NCBI GenBank assembly: GCA_021204715.1
Contig: JAJPYW010000226.1
Span: 14,907-23,585 of the forward strand
Direction: 5' to 3'
Origin: Prevotellaceae bacterium
GTDB lineage: Bacteria; Bacteroidota; Bacteroidia; Bacteroidales; Bacteroidaceae
DNA: 8,679 nucleotides
The position numbers were made by a program, and so were the translations under genes. Below the pieces are notes generated by a model. That model was given only the letters and a program-made list of their open reading frames with translations. It searched no databases and was not told where the DNA came from. Below are positions 1-5,807 of the stretch, piece after piece (the stretch's first letter is position 1; every line of letters begins with the position of its first letter).

Positions 1-972
1 GTAGAACACCTTGCTATATTGTACGCCCGCAGGCAGCCGCGTGTCACGAAGCTCGGCCAACTTCCGCTCCACCGTCTGCCCCACCTTTACGATGTCCGAG
101 CCGGCCGAGGCGGCTATCAGCATGCCGATGGCCCGCCCGCCGTCGTAGAACAACTCGTTGCGCGTGGGGTTCTCATACCCCTTCTCCACGCGCGCAATAT
201 CCTTCAAGCGCAGTTGGTCGTCGTCATGTCCTTGAATGAGCATGTCGCCGATATCCTCCACCGTCTTGAACTTGTCGTCCACAGTGACGCGCACACGCAG
301 GTCGCCGTTGTCGTAATAACCGGTATAAGTAGTCTGGTTCTGTCCGTTCAAGGTAGCCAGCACTTCCATGGGCTTCACGCCCAAGTTGGCCATGCGGTCC
401 TGCAACAACGAGATGTCGATGCACTCTTGACGCGCTCCATACAGCTCCACGCGGTCCACACCCTCCAAGTCGTTCACCTCGCGTTTGAGCAGTTCGGCAT
501 AGTCGGATAGCGCACGGTCCTGCAATCCATCGCCCGTCAAGGCGTAGAAGATGCCGTACATATTGCCGAAGTCGTCGCGCACCTGCGGCACGCCTGCCTC
601 CTTGGGCAACGACGCCGCGGCGTCGCTTACCTTGCGGCGCAACATGTCCCAGCACTGCTCCACATCCCCGTCGGGCACGGTACTAAGCAGTTCTACCTGA
701 ATGAGCGACACATCGCCGAAAGAATAGCTCTCTATGTTGTCGATATTGCCCATGGTGCGGATGCCCTTCTCCAATACATCCGTCACTTCCAGCTCCACCT
801 GATGCGCCGAAGCACCCGGATAAGTAGTCACCACCATGGCTATCTTTACTTTCACTTCCGGGTCTTCGAGCTTGCTCATCTCGTAAGCTGCGTATGCGCC
901 CCCGGCAAGCAAGACGGCAATGAGAAAGTAGACCAAGTTCCGGTTGCGGAACGACCAGCTGCCGATATCCAT
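1..972 (-). CDS. RND efflux pump inner-membrane permease (AcrB/HAE1-like), N-terminal part
   Basis: This is the N-terminal 324 residues of a proton-driven resistance-nodulation-division transporter. It would sit in the inner membrane and export drugs or metabolites through a tripartite envelope complex. The frame is open from the ATG at 972 to the left edge, so the other two thirds or so of a roughly 1000-residue protein are missing. Visible features are a first transmembrane helix (about residues 11-30), then the LEDPEV motif (35-40) and VVTTYPGASAHQVE (47-60), which are typical of the start of the AcrB porter domain. GNIDNIESYSF (75-85) and the following alternating beta/alpha sequence match the PN1/PN2 porter subdomains. 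The start overlaps the adaptor stop by one base (TGATG), implying translational coupling. The family is certain, but the substrate cannot be told. The LEDPEV signature is a variant common in less-studied RND pumps. Confidence 0.93.
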   Translation of the reverse strand, partial: MDIGSWSFRNRNLVYFLIAVLLAGGAYAAYEMSKLEDPEVKVKIAMVVTTYPGASAHQVELEVTDVLEKGIRTMGNIDNIESYSFGDVSLIQVELLSTVPDGDVEQCWDMLRRKVSDAAASLPKEAGVPQVRDDFGNMYGIFYALTGDGLQDRALSDYAELLKREVNDLEGVDRVELYGARQECIDISLLQDRMANLGVKPMEVLATLNGQNQTTYTGYYDNGDLRVRVTVDDKFKTVEDIGDMLIQGHDDDQLRLKDIARVEKGYENPTRNELFYDGGRAIGMLIAASAGSDIVKVGQTVERKLAELRDTRLPAGVQYSKVFY

Positions 973-2039
973 CACATGAGTCCTCCCACATTGGTTTCAG
1001 TTACGGCAGGCAGCAACTTCACCCGTTCCCCGTCGTCGATAAAGTGCACCCCGGCCGTGACAATACGGTCTCCGGGCTTCAATCCGTCGGAAGCCACCAC
1101 GGTGTGTCCATTGCTTAAAAGACGCGACGGGAATACCTCCCGGCTATGCACGGTCGAGTCTTCGGAGCGGTAGACAAAGACGTATGACTTGCCCTCCTTT
1201 TCAAGGATGGCTCCCGTGGGCACGGCGAAGGTATGCTCCCCCTCTTCGTCGCAGCTGATGTTCACCGTGGTGTTCATGCCCGGTGAAGGCATTCCGCCCC
1301 CGACATCCGTCATTTGCAGGCGCATGGTGTAGAGTTGGTTGACATTCGCCTTAGGTGTGATACTGACAGGTTTCAAGGGGAACACCTTGCCCGGATAGAG
1401 TTCAAGCGTACAATAATAACCGGTGAAACGGGCGCGGCGGATATACTCGGCGGCAGGCAAGTTGATCTCCACTTCGGGCGCGCCCTCACCTATAAAGGAA
1501 ATCACGGGCATGCCCGCCCCCACCGTTTCGTGCTCCACGAAGAGCCGCTTCTGCACATAGCCGTCATACGGGGCGTAAAGCCGGGTGTAAGCCAGTTCAT
1601 CCTGCGCATGCTTGTATTTGGCGGTAATCTGTTTGAGCCCGTACACGGCCTTGTCGTTGGCGTTGGGCGTGGTGCCATTCTCCTTGTAGAGCGCCATCAC
1701 CCGCTCGGCTTCAGCCTTTACCTGCCGGTACTCGGCCTCGGCGGCATCGAGCTGCACCCGGTAGTCCGTGGAATCCAATTCGGCCAAGAGCTGGCCTTCG
1801 CGCACGTGCGCCCCTTCCTTGACATAGAGCTTGCTTAACGTGCCGCTCACCCTGAACGACAAATTGGCGTCGCGCGCCGCCTTCACCTTTCCCGGATATT
1901 GCAAAGATTCCCTCGCCCGGACAGGCACCACGGTGTCGGTCTTCACTGTCTGTTCTTTTCCACTGTCCTTGGCGTTCCGGCCACAGGAGAGGCATAAAAG
2001 CAGGCACATACCTGCCAAGATGGGATAAAATCGTCTCAT
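972..2039 (-). CDS. RND efflux periplasmic adaptor (membrane-fusion lipoprotein)
   Basis: This 355-residue protein belongs to the AcrA/MexA (HlyD-like) family, which bridges an RND pump to an outer-membrane channel. The N-terminus is a lipoprotein signal: two Arg, a hydrophobic stretch (residues 4-18) and CLSCG, with lipidation expected on Cys19. Next come the first lipoyl half (about 58-92, FRVSGTLSKLYVKEGAHV), a short alpha-hairpin rich in Ala, Glu and Lys (93-150) and the second lipoyl half (152-185, YAPYDGYVQKR). A beta-barrel (187-265) and a membrane-proximal domain (270-345) complete it. The open frame extends upstream to an ATG at 2090. I chose the ATG at 2039 because it gives a proper signal peptide and because a -7 element at 2066-2073 lies between the two starts. 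The pump gene follows with a one-base overlap. The -3 lipobox residue is Cys, which is not the usual Leu. No outer-membrane channel gene is present in the window. Confidence 0.92.
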   Translation of the reverse strand: MRRFYPILAGMCLLLCLSCGRNAKDSGKEQTVKTDTVVPVRARESLQYPGKVKAARDANLSFRVSGTLSKLYVKEGAHVREGQLLAELDSTDYRVQLDAAEAEYRQVKAEAERVMALYKENGTTPNANDKAVYGLKQITAKYKHAQDELAYTRLYAPYDGYVQKRLFVEHETVGAGMPVISFIGEGAPEVEINLPAAEYIRRARFTGYYCTLELYPGKVFPLKPVSITPKANVNQLYTMRLQMTDVGGGMPSPGMNTTVNISCDEEGEHTFAVPTGAILEKEGKSYVFVYRSEDSTVHSREVFPSRLLSNGHTVVASDGLKPGDRIVTAGVHFIDDGERVKLLPAVTETNVGGLM

Positions 2040-2065
2040 ATCCGGTATTGTTTGTTTTCCGCCTA

Positions 2066-2096
2066 CAAAAGTACCGCAAATCGGGAGCATGATAAA
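2066..2096 (-). promoter_or_regulatory. Promoter of the RND adaptor-pump operon
   Basis: Read on the minus strand, TACTTTTG (2073 to 2066) is a full match to the Bacteroidetes -7 consensus TAnnTTTG. It is preceded after 19 bases by TTTA (2096 to 2093), a three-of-four match to the -33 TTTG. Transcription would begin near 2060, giving a leader of about 20 bases before the ATG at 2039. This placement rules out the longer reading of the adaptor gene. The call is a pattern match only. Confidence 0.6.
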
Positions 2097-2177
2097 GATT
2101 GAAAGGCAGAATAATTTGTCCTATCCGTCGTTTTCGCCCGAAAAGCAAGCAAAAGGGAACCGGCCGGCCGCAACGGC

Positions 2178-4016
2178 TCAAGAGAGCGACTGCATGTCGT
2201 TCAACCGTTTGTAGTAACCGTCCTTGGCCAACAACTCCTCGTGCCGGCCACGCTCCACAATCTCCCCTTCATACATCACGCATATCTCGTCGGCATTCCG
2301 GATGGTACTCAGCCGGTGGGCCACCACAAGGGTGGTGCGCGTCTGCATCAACCGCTCCAACGCCTCTTGTACCAACCGCTCGCTCTCCGTGTCTAAAGAG
2401 GAGGTAGCCTCGTCCAATATCAAAATAGGCGGGTTCTTCAAGATGGCGCGGGCAATGCTGACGCGTTGCCGTTGTCCGCCCGAGAGCTTGCCTCCACGGT
2501 CGCCGATGTTCGTGTCGTAACCCTTTTCAGTCTCCATGATAAACTCGTGTGCGTTGGCTATCTTGGCCGCCTCCACCACCTGCTCCATGGTAGCGTTCTC
2601 CACCCCGAAAGCGATGTTGTTGAAGAAGGTGTCGTTGAAAAGAATAGCCTCTTGGTTCACATTGCCTATCAAGCCGCGAAGGTCGGCGAAGCGGGTATTC
2701 TTGATGTTCACCCCGTCGATAAGAATCTCTCCCGCTTGCACGTCGTGATAGCGGGGAAGCAAGTCCACCAAAGTAGACTTGCCCGAGCCTGACTGACCGA
2801 CCAAGGCCACCGTGTGGCCGCGCGGCACCGTCAGGCTGATGTGTTTGAGCACCGGATGCGCGCCGTCGTAGCTGAACGAAACATCCTTGAACTCAATCTT
2901 GTCCTTCAACCCTTCAAGCGGTTCGGGATGAACTGCCTCCTTGATGGGATTCTCGGCATAGAGCAGCTTGTCTATGCGCTCCATCGAGGCCAAACCTTTG
3001 GGAATGTTGTAGCTTGCCTTGGAGAACTCTTTCAGCGGGTTGATGGTACTGTAAAGGATGACCAAGTAGTAGATGAACGTAGGCGCGTCGATGGCGGCCG
3101 AGTTGCCCAATACCAACGTACCGCCGAACCAAAGCACGATGACAATCACGCACGTGCCCAAGAACTCGCTCATGGGGTGCGCCATGGCCTGGCGGGTGGC
3201 CACTTTGATGATGGCGCGGCAATAGTCGTCCACGCACCGCTTGAAACGGGTGTTCATCGGCCGCTCGGCAAGAAAGGCCTTGACCACGCGCAAGCCTCCA
3301 AGCGTCTCCTCCAACTGCGACATCATGTCGCTCCACTTGAGCTGCGCGGCCAGCGACTTGCGTTTGAGCTTGCGCCCTATGGTGCCCATCACCCACCCCA
3401 TGCCCGGCAGCACAAGCAGCGTGAAGATGGTCAGCTTCCAGCTCAACACAATCAGCGTAATCAGATAAGAAATGAGCAGTATGGGGTTCTTGATGAGCAT
3501 GTCGAGCGAACTGGTGATGGAGAACTCCACCTCGGTCACGTCACCGCTCATGCGGGCGATGATATCCCCTTTGCGCTCCTCGCTGAAGAAACCCAAAGGC
3601 AAGTGCAGCAGCTTTTCATAGACCTGCGCCCGGATGTCGCGCACCACCCCCGCACGTATGGGTACCATCGTGGCCGAAGAGAGGAAATAGGCCGATGTCT
3701 TCAAGAATGTCATCACCACCAAGAAAAGTCCCAGCGTCAACAACGTGAACGAAGACCCCTTGGCATCTATCAAAGCGGTGGTATAATAATAGAAATTATT
3801 CACCACGAGCTCCTTCATGCCCACATCGGAAGCGTTCCAAGGGATGAACTCGTAGACTTGGGTGTCCAACTTGAAAAGAATCTGCAGGATGGGGATAATC
3901 AGCGTAAAGGAAAAGATGTTCAGCAAGGCCGAGAGGAAGTTCAACAACAAAGAACCCGCCAAGTATTTCCTATAGGGAGGGATAAAGCGCCGCAGAAGTC
4001 GGAAGAAATCTTTCAT
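2178..4016 (-). CDS. ABC exporter half-transporter, MsbA-like (fused membrane and ATPase domains)
   Basis: This 612-residue ABCB/MsbA-type exporter would act as a homodimer or heterodimer in the inner membrane, using ATP to flip or export a lipid, glycolipid, peptide or drug. The membrane domain (about 1-335) has hydrophobic segments near 19-47, 90-114, 172-213, 284-303 and 311-330. The ATPase domain has every catalytic motif: Walker A GQSGSGKST (407-415), Q-loop Gln455, signature LSGGQ (511-515), Walker B ILILDE (531-536), D-loop SSLD (539-542) and switch His567. The length is normal for the family. It looks monocistronic, with its own -7 element upstream, and is divergent from glf. The MsbA resemblance suggests an envelope lipid substrate, but motifs alone cannot separate MsbA from multidrug or lipopolysaccharide-precursor exporters, so I give no gene symbol. 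Confidence 0.93.
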   Translation of the reverse strand: MKDFFRLLRRFIPPYRKYLAGSLLLNFLSALLNIFSFTLIIPILQILFKLDTQVYEFIPWNASDVGMKELVVNNFYYYTTALIDAKGSSFTLLTLGLFLVVMTFLKTSAYFLSSATMVPIRAGVVRDIRAQVYEKLLHLPLGFFSEERKGDIIARMSGDVTEVEFSITSSLDMLIKNPILLISYLITLIVLSWKLTIFTLLVLPGMGWVMGTIGRKLKRKSLAAQLKWSDMMSQLEETLGGLRVVKAFLAERPMNTRFKRCVDDYCRAIIKVATRQAMAHPMSEFLGTCVIVIVLWFGGTLVLGNSAAIDAPTFIYYLVILYSTINPLKEFSKASYNIPKGLASMERIDKLLYAENPIKEAVHPEPLEGLKDKIEFKDVSFSYDGAHPVLKHISLTVPRGHTVALVGQSGSGKSTLVDLLPRYHDVQAGEILIDGVNIKNTRFADLRGLIGNVNQEAILFNDTFFNNIAFGVENATMEQVVEAAKIANAHEFIMETEKGYDTNIGDRGGKLSGGQRQRVSIARAILKNPPILILDEATSSLDTESERLVQEALERLMQTRTTLVVAHRLSTIRNADEICVMYEGEIVERGRHEELLAKDGYYKRLNDMQSLS

Positions 4017-4061
4017 TCGTTGTTTTTAACCGGTTATGTCGTGAAGCTTCGTTTTACCGGG

Positions 4062-4069
4062 CAAAGATA
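4062..4069 (-). promoter_or_regulatory. -7 element for the ABC exporter gene
   Basis: On the minus strand, TATCTTTG (4069 to 4062) matches TAnnTTTG exactly. It lies 45 bases upstream of the ATG at 4016, giving a leader of about 40 bases. No TTTG sits at the expected -33 spacing. The nearest candidate is TTTC at 4096 to 4093, 23 bases away. The divergent glf -7 element is only 52 bases off, so the two promoters share their upstream DNA. Confidence 0.6.
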
Positions 4070-4121
4070 ACAATAAAAAGTGAAAACCACGGGAAATGCG
4101 CTTTCCTTTCCTTTTTTATTA

Positions 4122-4129
4122 TACCTTTG
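4122..4129 (+). promoter_or_regulatory. -7 element for glf
   Basis: TACCTTTG matches TAnnTTTG exactly and is followed by the common C after the G. Transcription would start near 4135, giving a leader of about 65 bases ending in the A-rich ACAAAACAAACAAG just before the ATG at 4203. No -33 TTTG is seen at the usual spacing. The element lies inside the longest open reading of glf (from a GTG at 4080), which argues against that start. Confidence 0.6.
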
Positions 4130-4202
4130 CACGAAGATGAAGCCCATGCGGCCTTTCTTTCAAGCGTCCAAGAAACAGCTATATACCGACAAAACAAACA
4201 AG

Positions 4203-5312
4203 ATGAAACCATTTGACTACCTCATTGTGGGCAGCGGCTTGTCCGGAGCGGTCTTCGCCCACGAAGCACACAAGGCAGGCAAACGCTGCTTGGTGGTGGA
4301 GAAACGCCCGCATACAGGCGGGAATATCTATTGCGAAGAAGTCGCCGGCATCCACGTGCACAAGTACGGCGCCCACATTTTCCATACGGACAACCGCGAA
4401 GTGTGGGACTACGTGAACGCGCTGGTGGAGTTCAACCGCTACACCAACTCCCCCATAGCCAACTACAAGGGGAAGCTCTACAACCTGCCCTTCAACATGA
4501 ACACCTTCTACCAACTTTGGAGCGTGCGCACCCCCGCCGAAGCTAAAGAGACAATAAAGGAGCAGTGCCGGGAATACGCGCACATTACAGAGCCCAAGAA
4601 CTTGGAGGAGCAAGCCTTGAAACTCTGCGGACGCGACATCTACGAGCGGCTTATTAAAGGCTATACCGAAAAGCAGTGGGGACGGGCCGCCACCGAGCTT
4701 CCCGCCTTCATCATCAAGCGTGTGCCCCTGCGCTTTGTTTTCGACAACAACTACTTCAACGACGCCTACCAAGGCATCCCCATTGGCGGCTACAACAAGC
4801 TGACAGAAAAACTGTTGGAAGGCGTGGAGGTGCGCAGCGGCGTAGACTACATCAAGGAGCGCCCGGCACTCGACCGCTTGGCCGGCAAGGTGCTCTACAC
4901 GGGTTGCATCGACGAGTACTTCGACTACGCTTGCGGCCGCTTGGAGTACCGCAGCCTGCGCTTCGAGGAGCGCGAACTGCCCCACACGGCCGATTTCCAA
5001 GGCAACGCCGTAGTGAACTATACCGACCGCGAAACCCCTTACACCCGCATCATCGAGCACAAGCATTTCGAGTTCGGCAAGCAACCCTCTACCGTCATCA
5101 CCTACGAGTATCCCGACAGCTTCGCCCCGGGCAAAGAGCCTTACTACCCCGTGAACGACGCCGCCAACACCCGTATTTTCCAAGCCTATCAAGCCTTGGC
5201 AGCCCAAAGGCCCGACGTTCTTTTCAGCGGCCGGTTGGCCCAATATACCTACGCCGACATGGACGACACCATAGAGGCTGCTTTGTTGTTATGGCGGTCG
5301 CAGGACAAGTAA
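4203..5312 (+). CDS. glf: UDP-galactopyranose mutase
   Basis: This 369-residue flavoenzyme interconverts UDP-galactopyranose and UDP-galactofuranose in the cytoplasm, supplying galactofuranose for surface polysaccharides or glycolipids. The FAD dinucleotide fold is at the N-terminus: YLIVGSGLSG (6-15) with GxGxxG, then VVEKRPHTGGN (31-41), where the Glu would hold the FAD ribose. HKYGAHIFHT (53-62), KGYTEKQWGR (152-161), RFVFDNNYFND (177-187) and QGIPIGGYNKL (190-200) are hallmark blocks of the family. Tyr/Arg-rich NYTDRETPYTRIIEHKHFE (272-290) and the C-terminal SGRLAQYTYADMD (342-354) complete the active-site framework. The length is normal. I chose the ATG at 4203 over upstream GTG and ATG codons (4080, 4137, 4146) because it begins directly at the FAD fold and the -7 element lies at 4122. 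It appears to be a single-gene transcript, with no glycosyltransferases beside it in view. Confidence 0.96.
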   Translation: MKPFDYLIVGSGLSGAVFAHEAHKAGKRCLVVEKRPHTGGNIYCEEVAGIHVHKYGAHIFHTDNREVWDYVNALVEFNRYTNSPIANYKGKLYNLPFNMNTFYQLWSVRTPAEAKETIKEQCREYAHITEPKNLEEQALKLCGRDIYERLIKGYTEKQWGRAATELPAFIIKRVPLRFVFDNNYFNDAYQGIPIGGYNKLTEKLLEGVEVRSGVDYIKERPALDRLAGKVLYTGCIDEYFDYACGRLEYRSLRFEERELPHTADFQGNAVVNYTDRETPYTRIIEHKHFEFGKQPSTVITYEYPDSFAPGKEPYYPVNDAANTRIFQAYQALAAQRPDVLFSGRLAQYTYADMDDTIEAALLLWRSQDK

Positions 5313-5390
5313 CCGGTTATTTCTGGACACTTGTGGGAATTCTACAACAACCGCGTCCGATTGTCGCTCCCACGAATATGACACGGGATT

Positions 5391-5528
5391 CATCTCTGTG
5401 AAGACGAGGGTGTCATCTCTGTGAAGATGAGGGTGTCATCTCTGCAGAGATGAGGTGGTCATCTCTGTGAAGATGAAGGTGCCATCTCTGCGAAGATGAG
5501 GGTGCCATCTCTGTGAAGATGAGCGTGC
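5391..5528. repeat. Six tandem 23-bp units with palindromic core
   Basis: Six head-to-tail units start at 5391, 5414, 5437, 5460, 5483 and 5506, with no spacers. Every unit opens with the invariant CATCTCTG. The usual first 16 bases are CATCTCTGTGAAGATG, in which CATCT can pair with AGATG. Unit 3 has CATCTCTGCAGAGATG, a perfect 16-bp palindrome. The 7-base tails vary slightly around AGGGTGT or AGGGTGC. The first unit has ACG in place of ATG. The 23-base period is not a multiple of three and puts stops in all frames, so it is not protein-coding. There are no unique spacers, so it is not a CRISPR array. The array begins 78 bases after the glf stop and would lie in its 3' untranslated region if transcription continues. 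Confidence 0.95.
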
Positions 5529-5568
5529 CGGTTCCCTCTTGTATCTACTGTAAATGAACGGGCAAAAC

Positions 5569-5586
5569 TATGCAATTATTTGCATA
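5569..5586. promoter_or_regulatory. 18-bp inverted repeat upstream of the pdxB -7 element
   Basis: TATGCAA-TTAT-TTGCATA is a perfect 7-4-7 inverted repeat, ending 27 bases before the -7 element at 5614. Its size and position suit an operator for a dimeric DNA-binding regulator, acting on pdxB or on whatever starts here. This is inferred from symmetry and position alone. AT-rich intergenic DNA also makes such repeats by chance. Confidence 0.35.
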
Positions 5587-5613
5587 CGGCCAACGTTTGT
5601 CGCTATTATTCAC

Positions 5614-5621
5614 TAACTTTG
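5614..5621 (+). promoter_or_regulatory. -7 element, probable pdxB promoter
   Basis: TAACTTTG matches TAnnTTTG exactly and is followed by C. A TTTG occurs upstream at 5596-5599, but the 14-base spacing is shorter than usual. Transcription would begin near 5627, so the pdxB leader would be about 180 bases and would include both large hairpins. I see no better promoter nearer to pdxB. Confidence 0.5.
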
Positions 5622-5636
5622 CCGCTCTTGGGATAT

Positions 5637-5670
5637 CGAGGGGGATGTGTCTTTTGACACATCCCCCTCG
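5637..5670. repeat. Perfect hairpin: 15-bp stem with TTTT loop
   Basis: The left arm CGAGGGGGATGTGTC (5637-5651) and right arm GACACATCCCCCTCG (5656-5670) are exact reverse complements around TTTT. The arm begins about 15 bases after the -7 element, so it would form at the very 5' end of the pdxB transcript. It lacks a downstream T-run on either strand. It may be a REP-like palindromic element or a stabilising 5' mRNA structure. The sequence does not decide between these. Confidence 0.9.
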
Positions 5671-5688
5671 GGGACATTGCTTGACCAC

Positions 5689-5727
5689 CCTTCCCAAGCC
5701 TCCCCTTATAGGGGAGGCCTGGGAAGG
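5689..5727. repeat. Large hairpin: 17-bp stem with one mismatch
   Basis: The left arm CCTTCCCAAGCCTCCCC (5689-5705) pairs with GGGGAGGCCTGGGAAGG (5711-5727) except for a single A/C mismatch, around a TTATA loop. It lies 18 bases after the preceding hairpin and 80 bases before pdxB. There is no T-run after it. The G/C strand bias of the arms and its intergenic setting resemble dispersed palindromic repeats. Whether it is repeated elsewhere in the genome cannot be seen here. Confidence 0.88.
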
Positions 5728-5807
5728 TAAAGACACGGTGAAAAGGCATAATCTTATAGTAACAACAAGGACCATTGACTGACAACCGATAACTTTAAAA
5801 GAAAAAG

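Larger units (their letters stand above)
5313..5807. other. Gene-free, palindrome-rich region between glf and pdxB
   Basis: No credible gene lies in these 495 bases. Two short opposing open frames here run through the palindromes and have no recognisable protein character. The first 78 bases hold only a weak GTGGGA/TCCCAC inverted pair. The rest holds, in order, a six-unit tandem repeat, an 18-bp inverted repeat, a -7 element, two large hairpins and an A-rich approach to the pdxB start. Neither hairpin is followed by a T-run on either strand, so they are not classical intrinsic terminators. No clear terminator for glf was found. Confidence 0.8.

Noticed and set aside
2131..2144. TTTTCG-CC-CGAAAA inverted repeat between the ABC exporter and adaptor genes, a possible terminator.
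   Set aside because: The usable stem is about 5 A/T-rich pairs with a 4-base loop, too weak to call.
2814..4070. Long plus-strand open frame opposite the ABC exporter.
   Set aside because: It is antisense to a complete ABC transporter, rich in His, Arg and Gln, and has no family resemblance. It is a shadow of GC-biased codons.
4179..5243. Long minus-strand open frame opposite glf.
   Set aside because: It is antisense to a complete UDP-galactopyranose mutase with all motifs, and low-complexity Val/Gly/Ala-rich sequence is typical of a shadow frame.
4027..5320. The 11-mer TAACCGGTTAT occurs at 4027-4037 and 5310-5320, on either side of glf, as if marking an inserted cassette.
   Set aside because: In a window of 8.7 kb several exact 11-base matches are expected by chance. 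There is no longer flanking identity, target duplication or composition break.
5391..5528. The tandem array read as a CRISPR array.
   Set aside because: Units are contiguous 23-mers with no unique spacers and no cas genes nearby.
5545..5782. Two short overlapping open frames on opposite strands in the glf-pdxB spacer.
   Set aside because: Both run across the two hairpins and mirror each other because of the palindromes. They have no recognisable protein features or convincing start context.
5790..5797. TAACTTTA just before pdxB, resembling a -7 element.
   Set aside because: It lacks the final G and lies only 10 bases from the ATG, which would leave almost no leader.
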